A stretch of 64,000 nucleotides of DNA from Cylicocyclus nassatus (GCA_958299035.1 CATQJL010000112.1:83594636-83658635), one strand, 5' to 3'. Counted from the first letter of the stretch, positions 13,441 to 26,053 are shown. Program-made: numbers and translations. The notes: generated by a model from the sequence alone, not told the origin.

Positions 13441-16298
13441 CAAAGCCATGAAATCGCGTGATGTATGCCAGGCCCTTGAGATAATCTGCAATCGCATAGT
13501 CTATGCATCCTCAGTGTAGGCGGGAAATGAGCGCTATATATGCTTAAGAGCCTGTGCAGCATGGGACGCGGCATGCAACCAATGAAATGGAAAACATAAA
13601 CGGTTAAGGACTCACACAGTAGCAGAAACTGTGGTCGCAACAAAAGTTAGCGCCAATTTTTGTCTGTCACTGTCTTTCTTGTGCTGGGAAAAGATAGAAA
13701 GCTTTATTGAGTCTCATGTAAAACAAAGTTTTCTCGAGAAGAAACAAATTATGCGATGTCACATCACATTTAACAGCGGGATGAGTGTGGTAAGTTGCGT
13801 TTACGAGCTTCTCTTCAGTGCCTGTAGTAACCCTATGATATGAAACCATAAACTAACACCAAAGGGAACTTACCTCAATTTTTCAGACACCACGCATAGG
13901 GTTTTTCAAACGCATCTCTTCGTACCTGCCAAAAAAACTTTCTAAAGGAAGCTTGTGCTTGTAGCTAAACTCACCGAAAGCGAATTGATATTGGTTCAAA
14001 CAGAAGCATTTCGAAAATGAGGAAAGTTAAACCAAATTGTCAAATCCATTACGTTCTTTATCTTGCAATCTCATTTATGTTAGATATAAATCTTAGTGTC
14101 TGATTGTCTACCCTGGTTTGTATATTCGTGTGCTTCGAATAAAACCTTTCAGAAACAATCAGGACCAAACCTTGCACGCAACCTCGGGGGGGGGGGGGGA
14201 GGATGGGGGAGGGGAGAGGGGGGAGTGGCGGATGTAATTACTTATCGTTATGGACAGTATTGTATCGACTGCCATACAATATGACAAAAATAGAGCGCAG
14301 GAAGTGTAGGCTGGGCTGGTGTTAGAAGTAGGGCCAAGTGATAAACTGTGTCCGTTTAATGAAGGGCCTTGCGAAGCGGGATATTGTCTTATTATTAATG
14401 ACTTGCAATAAAAGCTCGAATAAATTTTATACCTTGATCTCATCAAATATTCCTAGTTAACCTTTCAATTAACTAACGAAATGCTCAGAACTCAACCCAG
14501 CCACTTTTAACAAGCTGTACATCATTAAAATCGGTCTTAAAGCGCTGATTTCAAATATGTGTTATTTTTTCTGCCATACACTATATGGAATGAGTTATTA
14601 TGAGCGTTCAGATATGAGAAATTTTTTCGAGTTTCGACGAATACATTTCCTTGACAGGCAGCGCATGATGAACGGATTCACACCGGCTATGGTTATTTCA
14701 AGTAAAAGGAGGTTAAGCAAAAACCTAAATAAGCGTTTTTGGGAGTATTTCGTAAAAAATGAGCCACAGAGCACTAAGTTATGACCATTTCCTGCTAAGC
14801 ATTGAAGAAAGTGGAGAAGCCTTTCACCAGTACCGATAATGTGCAGCGCAGGGCCCGGCGTAGATTGGCTGGAAGCAGGCTGGACCTCATTTTTGGAGCA
14901 AAAAGCAAAGGAGATAACGTTTTTGACGAGTCGGGGACCAGCACCAAGAATAAGCGCCATATAGTCGGATACAAGCTTTTCGGACAGGTTATCACACAAA
15001 TGACATGCTCTATCGTGTATGGCGAAAAGTGCGCGCGATTTAGAAGCAAGCCTAAATTAAAGAAATTGCTTGTTTACAGCACACACAGAATCATATGACA
15101 CCAAAATTGAACCGTATACATAGAAAATTCCTGGGGAAGAACTATGTAAAAAGGTTTGAAAACCTATAAGAAGAAATACCTTTTCCAAAATTAGTCCTTC
15201 TCCAGACGGCCACCAGACGATCTGAGATCGTCTGAGGCATATACTACTGTCACTTCACATAAGTTTTGGATTTTTCTATCAGAGACGGATTCCCCGGTCA
15301 AAAATTTATCTCTGAGCATAAAAACATTTTCATATCATTGCCTTTCCTTTGTTTTTTGCCTTCATTTCTTCATATATCGCTTTGTGAAATATCGCGCTCC
15401 AAAGCCAAACTCTTGTGCATGCCTAGTATTCAGCTCCAATTTGGATTTTCACTCTTATCTTATGTTTTTTCTTTCAGACTTGAAAGTCTTTCTTGTTTTC
15501 ATCTTCTCCTAGGCAGATAGGTCAAAGGGACGTAAAAGTTCGTAAAAGTTCCAAAGTTCGTTTTCAGAAACCCTAGAAACCGCTCGTGACGGCACTGGTG
15601 CAGCGCCACACACAGACTCAGGATAATATGTTATCTTTCAGTCTATCATTCCACATTAGTTGACCGAAAAATAATCAGCTTCTGTTAGTGTTGTAGTCCT
15701 TGACTTCCTTGGGTTGAACCGGGCACAGTGGAATACTTAGTAATTTATTAGCTGACCGAGAATAGTGAATGGATCATCGATTGGCTACGCTACCTATATA
15801 TACACACGGCTGCGAGAACGTACCACTCGGTACCAGGCACCGAGGAGAGCTTCATGAGAACAGGCGGGAACTCATGGGAAAGAGTTTAAATCTAGCACAA
15901 CGAGGTATTAGGGATCGAAACACAACAAAAACAAGGATGAACGATACAAAACAAATACTACATACTATATACACATCACTCCGCAACAGTTAGACTTAGT
16001 GAGAGTTTTAAGTTCTTCCCTAAAGAAGAATGTCTGTACCTTGATATCTATTCTATTATTCTATTATAACCACATCAAGCATCATAGAGGCCTGTTGACG
16101 GATTCACAATTACACGCGAACGAATGTTGAGCTGTTGATCAAGAAATCCTCGCATACGATGACAATATTTAGAGAGAGAAGTAAGGATAATGGAGATTTT
16201 GTTGGAGAAATGGAATCGACATCGCGATCTAGTAGACCAAGAGAGCATGTCAGCGATGCCGTGATTATAGGTGCTTCCGTTAAAAGCCCACTATTGTA

Positions 16299-16550
16299 TC
16301 GTCGTCTCCCGGCGTACGTTGAGCGGAGCTTTTGCGGATATTTCAACACGTTGGCGGACTTGTCAAGCCTCTACAAGTATGATTCTTTCCACTCTCTAAT
16401 TTGCCACGTATATATGCCGTCGTTACACGTGGCGGAGTTGGTAGCGAGAGATCACAAAAAACAATGCCTTGCAATAGAGGGTTAACAAGTTCACCAACGT
16501 GATGAAATGTCCGCAAAAGCTCCGCCCAACGTACGCCGGGGAGACGACGA
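16299..16550. mobile_element. TIR MITE, TA target duplication
   Basis: TCGTCGTCTCCCGGCGTACG at the left is mirrored at the right, and TA flanks both ends. Copy 2 of the segmental duplication (near 19830) lacks the insertion, which supports the boundaries. Part of the arm encodes the tail of a chance frame that reads on from the peptide exon at 16848. Confidence 0.75.
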
Positions 16551-16699
16551 TATTTTTATTTTTTCTATAAGCGATCAACAGTAAACTACAGCATAACGCA
16601 GAATTTGTACCCATTAGAATTTTTTTCTTCATTTTAAGTGCGATAATGGAGTTATTGGGGATCAAGAGGAATTCTTCTTCAAAGCCCCCGCAAACCCAC

Positions 16700-16848
16700 C
16701 TTTTGTTGATCCCACCGCTCTTCATCCAATGTTCCATCTCCATCTCAAGTGGGCGAGAAACGATTAATCTGTCCCTACGGCGTTCCACCTTTAGAGCCAT
16801 GCTCAGGCTTAACATGGACAAGAAGAATACCAGTACAATACACTTCAT
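16700..16848 (-). CDS. Small secreted peptide, first coding exon (copy 1)
   Basis: The exon starts MKCIVLVFFLSMLSLSMA, a clear signal peptide, followed by a basic segment (VERRRDR) and a Met/Glu-rich stretch ending near HWMKSGGINK. It ends at a GTGGGT donor in phase 2. The ATG follows TTTTTATCAG, a good nematode cis- or trans-splice acceptor, and this is conserved in the second copy at 23829. The presumed acceptor of exon 2 (TTATAG, near 16565) is followed by a short frame that a MITE now interrupts, so this copy may be broken. Function is unknown. A neuropeptide- or effector-like precursor is possible but unproven. Confidence 0.5.
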
Positions 16849-16915
16849 CCTGATAAAAACTCTTTTGGCTTTACGAAATTGAAAAATATTAGTTTGGTCC
16901 GAAAATCAACACGTA

Positions 16916-17125
16916 CAGTCTGCCCCAATCCCAACCAGGCCAAAATTGGCATGGCGGGAGACCGCGTCGCTAGGGTTTCGCGGTCACGCCCACGGCCTGC
17001 TTCTCTGCCCTCTCTTCAATCTTTTTGCTCTCTCCGACAGCGCGCATATGCAGCGCAGACCATTAGCGCTGCGAGCGCGCAAATTTACGCTGACGGTTCG
17101 GCCTGATCCCGATTGGAGCAGACTT
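16916..17125. mobile_element. TIR MITE with CAGTCTGCCCCAATC ends, copy 1
   Basis: The ends CAGTCTGC and GCAGACT are flanked by TA on both sides, at about 210 bp. It is absent from the aligned position of copy 2 of the duplication. A second copy lies at 62726-62929. Confidence 0.75.
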
Positions 17126-17479
17126 TACTATAATAAGAAACTAGAGAGCTTTTCAGCGTAAGACAACGTTACATTCGAATGAGTTTCGGAAAAAAACCGG
17201 ATGACTTCTGATTTTTGAGCGCTCAGAGGAGTAAAGCATTATATTACGCTCTTGCAGATTCCTCCACACACTTGCACATTTCCATAACTCATGTAAATAA
17301 CTTTCAAAAATTATGTGGCCAATTCTCAAAGCGCGAGGGCATGGGGAGGGAAAGTTCCCTCGGAGGGGTGTCACCTATTTTCTGACCTTATTTTTCGTTT
17401 ACATTTACAAGAGTATGCTCTAGAGCATAGTACTTGAAGGCATTCTTTAGCTCAACTAAGGGAGGGGGGTGGGGCTTCA

Positions 17480-17615
17480 GAAAATAGCGGAAAAGGGGCG
17501 GTACGCTAATCCCGCTTCCTTGAGATGTGGCGAATGCTGTAGATCTGATTTATTAACCATGTCGAAACTTGCCAATGAAGCCGGATTAACGTACCGCCTT
17601 TTTTCTGCTATTTCC
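17480..17615. mobile_element. Small foldback MITE
   Basis: AAATAGCGGAAAAGGGGCGG followed by TACG is mirrored by CGTACCGCC..CTGCTATTT. It is not present at the aligned place in copy 2 of the duplication. Confidence 0.6.
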
Positions 17616-19467
17616 CAAGGCTTTTCTTGCTTCAGAATTCACCTTTTTCGATTGGACTTGAACTGTTGCATCAGCCAGGAACCGTGCTCGCGCACATCAA
17701 AATTCCATTACCTCCCAGTTGACCTGGACAATGTCTCAAGCAAATTCAACGGAAATAAAGGTGCGCAACATGGAGTAAGTTTCACATGTTTAGAAAAAAC
17801 GCTTAAAGCCAAGATTTGTTTCCACGAAAGAACAAAAACTGAAGCTCTTTAAAAAAGCTGAAGATATCACCTCTTTTATACCGAGATATGCATTACAATG
17901 AATTATCGCTGTTATGTGTGAATCCTGCCGATTTCAGAAATAAAATTTCGATAAAAATTTTGAAAATTGCCCGTAAGGCCTTATTGCCAAATATCGTTTG
18001 ATGGTTTACGACCAAATTTGACTAAACTAGCAGATTCTCTAATTCTCTACTACGTAATTGCGATGTGGAGTTTTCATGGAAGTTCTTGAAAGCAATTAAG
18101 CAGCAGAACGCCGATTATAGGCAAAGCAGAGGGAATTTTGCATTTTCAAGCTGAATAATTATGAAATCTCTTACATTTCTCATGATACGTAAAATCGTTT
18201 GTCCTAAATGCTTCATCTTGTACGCAGTATGTAACAGAATATTTAGTCTTGATATTACCTAACACGAGTATTCAAAAAAGTTGCTCAAGAGCCTGTGCAG
18301 CATCGGACGCAGCATGATGACATGGAAAACATGAACGGCCAGTGAATTCACACAGTACACAGAAACTGTGAATAAATTATCGACATTTCTTGTCTGTCAC
18401 TGTCTTTTTTCTGGAAAGAGATAGGCTTTATTAAGTCTCATGTAAAGCAAAGTTTTTTTTTCGAGAAGAAACAGATTATGTGATGCCACATTACGTTAAC
18501 AGCGAGATGAGTGTAGTAAGTCGCACATTCACGAGCTTCTCCTCAGCGCCTGCAGTCAAAACTCTACAATACGGAAGCATAAACTAGCACTAAATGGAAC
18601 TTACCTCAACTTGTCAAACACGGGAATGCCTGTTTGAGCGTCCCTCATTCTTGCTAAAAAAAAGTTTTTCTAAGGAGGCTTGTGCTTTTTGCTGAACTCT
18701 TTGGACACACTTATTGTTAAAGATAATATTATTCTGGTCAGAAGCAGTCTGAATATGAGAAAAATTACAATCTCATTTATCTGTTAGATATAAAACTCAG
18801 TGTCTACTGTTTGCATCTATGTTTGTATGTTCGCGAGTTTCGAATAGAAAATTTCATTTCTGAACCGATCGGGACCAAACCTTGCATGCAACCTCGGGGT
18901 AGGGGTTGTCGTACTTACTTATCGTCACCGACAGTGTTTTGTCGGTTGACGCACAGTATAACAAAAAATAGAGCGCACGGAAGTGTGGGGTCAGCTGGTG
19001 TTAGAAGTGGGGTCAAGTGATAAACTGTGCCAGTTATGTGACGGGACCGTGCAAAGCGGAGTATTCCATCTACTTACCTATTAAAGTAGACCTCAAATAA
19101 ATTTTATACCTTGTTCTCATCAAAATTATTCTTAGTCACCTTGACCTCTCAACTAACTAAAGTAAGCATTAAGCAAAAGTGAAAAGCTTTCATTATCAGT
19201 ACCGATAAGCAGCGTCCCAGAGATTCGGGATAAAATGTATTCTTTTAATTTACGATTACACATTGATTGAACTAAAAATCAGTAAACTAATTGAATATTA
19301 AGCTCTTGCGCTGAAGAAAAATGTATGTACCTTGATACCTAATCTTTATTCTATTCTAACCACATCGAACATCATAGAGGCCTGTTAATGGCTTCACGAT
19401 TATAAGCGGATGAATGCTAAGCTGCTGAGTGACAAATCTTAGCATAGATAACAATGTCTTGAAAGAG

Positions 19468-19705
19468 AAGCGCCCGCCATACTTGATCCTCTTGATTCTT
19501 TTGATCCACTTGATCCGCTTCGTGCAGAACCCGCGCACACAGCAGTTTGTCATTTGGCGCCGCGTAGGTAAAAAAATTCGTATGGTCAAGCAAATTCGTT
19601 GTGCGCGACGCGAAACGACAAATTAGTGACGCGCGTTTTGCACGGAGAAGATCAAGCGGACCAAGCGAATCAAGTAGATCAAGTGGATCAAGACGATCAA
19701 GCATG
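19468..19705. mobile_element. Foldback element with CTTGATC repeats
   Basis: Left arm of iterated CTTGATCC/TGATTC units and right arm of the complementary GATCAAG units surround about 150 bp. It sits inside copy 2 and is absent from copy 1. Confidence 0.6.
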
Positions 19706-19889
19706 GCAGGTGCCAGAAAAATAGGAATGGGGACTTTGTTGGGAATAGTGGAATCTACGTAGCGATCTGGTCGACCAGATAGCATGTCAGCAACGCTGTG
19801 CTTATGAGTGCTCCCGTTGAAGACTCACTGCTGTATCATTTTTTCTGCAAGCAGTCAACAGTCAGCTCCGGCATAACACCTCAGACAAC

Positions 19890-21049
19890 TGCATCGAGAA
19901 GTTCGCGGGCTTGCTCGACCACCAATCGTCCATGCCGCGAGCTGCCCCGTATTAGCCGATATTGGACCCGATAATTGACCTCGGAGCATTCTGTAAGTGC
20001 CCGTTTTGAGCGCCTATGGTTGACCGGAATAGCATACTTGTAAGGCCTAGAAAAAGTGAAAAAAAGTGCAAATTGGGCAACTTGTTAGCTCGTCTGTCGA
20101 TCTTTTGACCTGTCTTTCACGACAACCGACTTGAGTGCAAAATTGAGTAACTCGTTAGCTCGTCTGTCGACATAATCTAATGCCGTCAATAACAATCATC
20201 CGACTGCTGAAGATTGTTTCGTATGCATAAAAACTCAAAACATCAACAGTATGAAAGCCGAGAAACGATTACACAGCCTTGCAAACACTTAGGGTAGTCC
20301 CATCGCTACGGCGTGCCTCATGCGGGTTGCGCCTTAACCTACAGCGTGTAAGAAATGCGGTCTTTACAAGGCCCGCGGCCCGCCGAGTGAGGTGATTGGG
20401 CCGCAAATCTCCCGACAATCTCTTCCCAATCTCAACTTTGGCCGCGACATTCCCGGGAAAATATACATGGGCCGCGGCGTGCGCGGCTGAAATTTCAAGG
20501 GCCCAGCGCGCCATGTAACATGCTTTGAGACCGCGAACTTTCCGATGCAATTGTCTGAGACAGTGAATACCGCCCCAAAATTTCTATTCTCCACTTTGAA
20601 GGCGGTGTTCGCCCTCTAGGGGATATAGCCGTGGTGAGGTTTCTGATCACCTCACTAACATTCAGGCCCCGTCCGGCTGCTTGATGTTCCCCCCTGCCCC
20701 AAGAAAATAGTCCGTGAGCCGGCGCGCGCTCGGACGGTTTTACTGAACTGTTCGGCTGGACTCCACACGAATCTCGCATTATGCATACCATCCAAGGCAA
20801 AAATTACAGGCGGCAGGGTCTTCGCAGGGCCTTCCAACATCCCATTGAAACTCTTGTCTGAGTTGCCTTCTGGAAATTGGGTAAATTGGGTCACCCCAAA
20901 AACGGTCTCTTCACCCGGTCTAAAGCTCAAATTCAGATTCTATGTGTCGAAAAGGCCCAAAACATGCAGAAAGGTGGAAAAGGAAAATCTGCCAAGACAC
21001 TGCCTTTGAGTTCAATGATGGAGAGCTCCTGGGGCATTAAAACAACCAG
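19890..21049. other. GC-rich unrecognised block
   Basis: 20270-20750 is clearly richer in G+C than its surroundings and has overlapping open frames on the minus strand, none recognisable. 20055-20175 holds a short direct duplication of GTTAGCTCGTCTGTCGA. It may be part of a mobile element or a structured RNA. No evidence decides. Confidence 0.35.
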
Positions 21050-21330
21050 TGGCCGTATTCATCAACGAACCCATTGGGTAGGGTCAACCCACGAGAGCGG
21101 TAATCACGAAACTAGTGGTTCCGGTACCCAGTGGGTTAAGCCTAACCACGGTTGCAGAACCCACGAAAAGCCACCTAATCGGTCATCACGAATGAACCCA
21201 GTAGGTTCGCGAATTCAAAAGTCGAGCATACTGGTATTCACGAAACAAGTCACCTAGATCCTGTGGGTTCAAGCACCTGGTCGCGCACTCAAGTGTGAAG
21301 CAAAGATTGCAATGGGTTACATGCGAACCT
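21050..21330 (+). mobile_element. One-ended fragment related to the TGGCCG TIR element
   Basis: Begins TGGCCGTATTCATCAACGAA, the same end as the element at 58615-59634, followed by several CCCA..GGG dyads. No right end was found. The following 21330-21930 shows nothing recognisable. Confidence 0.55.
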
Positions 21331-21933
21331 AGTCCCTTTGTTGAATATGTAAACTTTCATAAGTGAATATAGTTACTACTAGCAACATTTATACATCAGG
21401 AACGCTTTCCATAATTTCTTTTATGACTGATAAGAATTTTGTTGGATAAATTTTGATAAGATGAATGGAATGGAATGCAGAACTAGCAAGCTTGATGCCA
21501 CTCACAATCTGGCAGTCTTTGTAAAGTCACAAACAAGCTTTTAAAAGGGGAATTTACGTTAATTATTAGAGAGACTGAACACTTGCCGAAGTCCGATCCA
21601 AGAAAAACGTACTCCCCCTACGGCATCCTCACAATACAAACGGACAAAGACTTGAGCGCTTCCTGCCTTGTAAATTCCGTTCAAAAGTAGAAAGGTGTAG
21701 ATTTACTTATTTTGTGTAGCAAAAGCATTCATTGGATAAAACCTAGCTACCCCTTGTACTATGACAATTGATCAAACTATGCAAATTCGGGAATGTCAGC
21801 TATGTCATGCAATCTTCGAAAATTGTGGTTAATATCTTCCTTATGAGGAGACAACTCTGAACAAGAAAAGTCACTTGTAATACAAAAAAAAGTAGAGCCT
21901 TTTTTTGGCATCCCTTTCCACATATATTATATA

Positions 21934-23310
21934 AGGTGAACGACAAAAAATGGGGCACTTACGAAATAACTGGAGGTTTCTCAAGAAAGGGAAGTGATTA
22001 GACTTTCCAACTTTGACAGATGATAGAATATGTTATTCTCTTTCAGACAATCTTATATATATAAAGCTGAATGTGTGTCTGTCTGTCTGTCTGTATGTAT
22101 GTTTGTCTGTACGTGTGTACGGAATAGAAATTTTTATTTCTGAACCGATTTAGACCAAACTTGGCACACATACAATTCGGGGCAGGGAGCAAGTCATAGG
22201 CTACTTTTCGTTATCGATCATTATCGATTTTATCGATTTTTACCGATTTTTTATATATATTTATTATCGAGTTCACCTACGGGGCTGGGAGTTGGCATAG
22301 GGGGAGGGGGGTAACCGAGCTTGCTGATTACGAATACAATATTAGCTCTTGGTGTTACCTATTACTTTTATCGATTTTTTCAAAATTTGAGCTGAAGGGC
22401 TGGGAGTTGGCACAGGGGGGGGGTAAGTGGGCATGCTGATTTCGGAAACAACACAGGGAACGGGAAATGAAGTGTAGAAGTGGGCACAGGGAAAGGGTGT
22501 ACAGGGATAGGGATGGGACCTTTATTACAGTGTTTTGACAGGGCCGAGCGGAGCCGGGTAAGCAAGCTGGTACCTATATAAGGTCATTTACATAATTAAT
22601 AATTTTTATAATTGCTGTGCAAAGTTAGTCAATTCGATAAATTATGAAGTGTGAGCAATATCTGCGCAGTGGAACATGTGAGACCACTCAAAGTACCACT
22701 GCTGGAGTGGGTGGTGGGACAGTCACCAAACCCACGACGGCTTGGTGGCCTCAACTTTCAAAATCAGGAGATATGGCATTAGCAGCTTCGAGAACAGATA
22801 TATGCGTTATTCAATTCTTTGCAGGTGAACCACGTTCTCTAGGTGCCATCTGATAGAGCTTTTTACCTCCTATCCATCCATGTGCAGCTTACTTTGAATT
22901 TTATAGATCTTCGAAAAATATAGGGCAAAACATGATTTTTTGGTTTTTTATTGCGCCAAGAATAGCCATTTTTCAGGTTTTCTCGCTTTTTTGTTCTGAA
23001 ATTGAAAAGAATCATGCATTTAACACATGTTTGAAAGAGCGTGAAGAGCTCTTTCGAATGGTGTGTCATTTGCTTTACGACTTTACGGTATAGCAGCGCA
23101 AGATTGAGAACTGTTCCAAAAACCCTGTCCGAGTTTCTTCACGGCGCCACGCGTAAGGTTATAAGAGAGGAGCGGTAACGCGTTGCCAGAATAATAAGCG
23201 AAGGTCGGTTATGTAAGCGACGTTCGAGTTGCAGCCTGCTTATTGTTGGTGAGAACGAAAACCTCAAAATGTGATAAAAATCAAGCTGCCCCATTTTTTA
23301 CCGTTCACCT
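21934..23310. mobile_element. TIR element interrupted by a Helitron
   Basis: AGGTGAACG and AAAAAATGGGGCA at the left end are mirrored at the right end (TGCCCCATTTTTT..CGTTCACCT). No target duplication is obvious. The 520-bp Helitron at 22051 is nested inside. An open frame after it (22644-22853, Thr-rich) is not recognised. Confidence 0.65.
22051..22570 (+). mobile_element. Non-autonomous Helitron, 520 bp
   Basis: It starts TCTTATATATATAAAGC after an A. It ends with a GC-rich hairpin (core GAGCGGAGCCGGGT), eleven bases, then CTGG before a T. This fits Helitron insertion between A and T with a CTRR end. The interior shows the GTCTGTCTG run, the CTGAACCGAT..GACCAAACTTGGCAC block and GGGCTGGGAGTTGGCAC. 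All three recur in the subterminal region of the large Helitron at 42888-53171. No coding capacity. Confidence 0.82.
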
Positions 23311-23319
23311 CAATATTAT

Positions 23320-23716
23320 AGTAGAAATCATGTGTGGGGTTCCTTATGCGAGAGGAGACAGGAACAAAGAAGGGAATAAAGCAAGTGCAAGTTTTGGTGG
23401 CACAGAAGACATTCATTGATGCTCATTCTTCCAAAGATATGAGTTCCCGAAAGCGTGTCAAGCGTGTTGGCGCTTTTTGTTTAGCGCGATTCGAGTGTCG
23501 AAAGATGAGGAAAATATACACAGACTAGACAGGCATTAGGTGACGTCATGGGTTGGCGGATCCAACAGGGCACTTGTAAATACCGATCTTACTCACTGGG
23601 CTACCGACGGCTACAGGAGGGCTGCTCCCTTATTATTATCCTGTTTTTCGAATGAATGCGGATTACTACGCTTTCCATACACGGGGAATTTTGCTTTTAA
23701 TTCCCTGCAAACTCAC
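23320..23716. other. Unrecognised sequence, likely intron of the copy-2 peptide gene
   Basis: No feature recognised. If the copy-2 peptide gene is spliced as proposed, this is the start of its intron. Confidence 0.3.
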
Positions 23717-23829
23717 TTTATCGAGACGAGGCTCATCCAATAATTCAAATCGCGAGATCTGTCCGCAAGGCGTCCCATGCTCAAGCTCAACATAGACAAG
23801 AAGAGTACCAGTACAACAATACACTTCAT
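23717..23829 (-). CDS. Small secreted peptide, first coding exon (copy 2)
   Basis: A paralogue of the exon at 16700-16848. It has an almost identical signal peptide (MKCIVVLVLFLSMLSLSMG), then a shorter tail (RLADRSRDLNYWM) and a GTGAGT donor in the same phase (2). The upstream ATCAG acceptor is also shared. A candidate second exon begins after TGCTTGCAG near 19849, giving a product of about 52 residues across an intron of about 3.8 kb. That join is an inference. Conservation of the signal peptide, donor phase and acceptor across a diverged duplication is the main support. Confidence 0.5.
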
Positions 23830-24379
23830 CCTGATAAAAATTAATTGAATTTACGAAATTGAAAAATGTTAGTTGGTCCGCAAATCAACATATACTTCAA
23901 TGTTATATCCGAATGAGTTTTCAACAAAAAAAAACTGGGATGACCCTTTTGATTTTCAAGAGCTGTTCATTCTCAAAGAAGTAAAGCGTTATACTACGCG
24001 CTTGCAGATTCCTCCACGCATTTACATTTTCATACCTCATGTGAACAACTTTCAAAATTTTAACGGACTATTCTCAAACATGGGCAGAGCAGGGGAAAGC
24101 GAAGAATTGTTTTTTTTTACGAAAGAACAAGATTTGGACTCTTTAAAAAGCTTAAGGTGTAGCCTCTTATATACTGTTACTTACGCATTAGAATAAATTA
24201 TGCGCGCTGACGTTATGTTGTGAATTCTGTCAAATTCAGAGATAAAACTTCGACAAAAAATTATGAAAACTGCCCATAAGGCTTTATTGCCAAATATCGC
24301 TTGGTGGTTTACGACCAAATTTGAATAAATTAGCATTAATCTTCTGACATAAAACACAATTGCTATCAAATACAGCAAA

Positions 24380-24953
24380 AGTTTTGAACAGGTGAATGTT
24401 TGGACTTAGTAAGTACCCCATTTCTGCGAAAAAAAGCAGTGACTATTAAAACAAAATCCAGTTAATGCTCTATATTTTCCTCTCAAAGCTAGTTGAGAAA
24501 ACTGTCATCATGTTGTTTTTGACCACACATCTTTACGAGCATCTGCTTAATAGCACCGTCTAACCAGAGTGGGGGTTGACTAGCTTATGACGGCATACTA
24601 ATGCGGCCCCACGCTAAGCAAACCCCCAATTCGCGCCGCAAAAGATTCCTTCCGACTCGAGATATCCGCTCCGGAAGGAGCGAATCTGGAGCTGGTCACT
24701 CCAGCGAGTGGGTCACCGCTCCCTTCTAACTTTCCCTCGCCTGCGCTTGCTGCAGCGGGTTCTCCAAAACGGAGATTTTTGGCTGTCGCGGAATCCCAAC
24801 TCTTATTCGAAATCAGGACCTTCAGAAGGCCTGAAAGTAACAAAAACATGGAAGTTGAGAATTTGGGATAGACGGTACCTTTGAGGCTTTTCGAAAAATC
24901 GTGAATTGGATACAGACTCCCTATAATTTGAAAAAGTTACAAAGTTACTTATA
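24380..24953. other. Unrecognised, partly GC-rich
   Basis: 24600-24850 is GC-rich and has an open minus-strand frame with a Gly/Ala/Ser-rich tail. No family is recognised and no splice structure is apparent. Confidence 0.3.
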
Positions 24954-25811
24954 TTAGGCTGCCCCAAAAGTTTTGTCCGTTTATTCAAACCACTATAAAA
25001 CCATGCACAATAATGATCTGAATGAGTTTCAACAAACATTCGCTGCAGCTTTTCCTTCTCTTTCTTATGAATACATTTTCAAACCAGTCTTGTACACTTT
25101 TTTGATAATGCTAAAATTCTCCATCAGTCAATTTCATCTGTTCAAAGCTATGCTAAATTTTGAAGATTTTACTCCCAACTCTCGAAAGGATTAAGTCTGG
25201 ATCAAATAGAACAATTCTCGGACTACAAGGTAATATTTTTAGGTCCTTTTTAATCTGCTGCTTTCAGCTTCAAAATATTACTCTTCTGAGGTTTCGATTT
25301 TCGGCAAAGTCATGAAACGCGCAACTGAAGCAAACGCACGAAAGCTTTCGAAGTTTCTGCGAATTGAAACATGATTCTTATTGAACATTATTTATGCTAA
25401 CCAAGTTTGATTTGCTTTGAAAAATTAGCTTTTTGGAATTTGCGGTGTTCTCATGTGGAAAACGTAAACGAAAAGCCGCGGTTTCATTGAATAAATAATT
25501 ATAGCGGACTTGGTAAACGTGGCCCAAGTAATCTAAAGTAGGTAAAATGTAGTCAAAAATTTGCTCTACATGACAGTTACCGGCGCTCTAAAAACATCAG
25601 GATAAAATTTTTTGAAATTCAGGCAAATTTGGCGTTACTGCTGAGCTGCTCAAAAAGCCATTGCGATAACATTGCAAAGACAAAGTTCAGAGAGCAATAT
25701 AGCTGTAAGAAAGAGGATAAAGAGCTATAAACCTAAATCGCTCTTAAAGTGATGTTTTGTGAGTTTTAGTGAGCGATGAAAAAAACGGACAAAACTTTTG
25801 GGGCAACCTAA
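24954..25811. mobile_element. Non-autonomous mariner-type element, 858 bp
   Basis: TTAGGCTGCCCCAAAAGTTT is mirrored at the right as AAACTTTTGGGGCAACCTAA, each next to TA. The interior has no transposase frame. Confidence 0.8.
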
Positions 25812-26053
25812 TAGTTTTGACAAAATAAGAGGCCAAAGGAGCCAGAGACTGAAAAAGGAGAACGAAGCATCGTACTAGTCGAAAAGTCTATATCTCCCTT
25901 GAAGAGCCTCCAGACTGCGCCAGTTGTCTCCTTTGCAGCCGATAGCTCTTTTGCGCCGGTGGCTATTTTTGCAGTCGAAGGTGGGCGCACAATTTAACTT
26001 TGTCTGTACAGCATTTAGGAAGGTCCAAGCTGGCGCGAGTATGAGCAAGTCCC

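Larger units (their letters stand above)
13543..18080. repeat. Segmental tandem duplication, copy 1
   Basis: Stretches such as 13543-14460, 15600-15680, 16020-16300, 16750-16915, 17130-17350 and 17785-18060 align in order with 18290-24375. Divergence is clear and indels differ, so the duplication is old. Both copies contain an old Helitron 5'-type segment (about 14088-14190 here, 18785-18895 in copy 2). Copy 1 alone carries the MITEs at 16299, 16916 and about 17480. Outside the secreted-peptide exon no conserved open frame was found. Confidence 0.75.
18290..24375. repeat. Segmental tandem duplication, copy 2
   Basis: This is the direct repeat of 13543-18080, split by a block of about 3.8 kb of other DNA (about 19890-23715) that includes a TIR element and a Helitron. 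The spacer 18080-18290 between the copies shows nothing recognisable. Confidence 0.72.

Noticed and set aside
13667..13849. Minus-strand frame in the duplicated segment as a gene
   Set aside because: Copy 2 breaks the frame early, so no coding conservation is seen.
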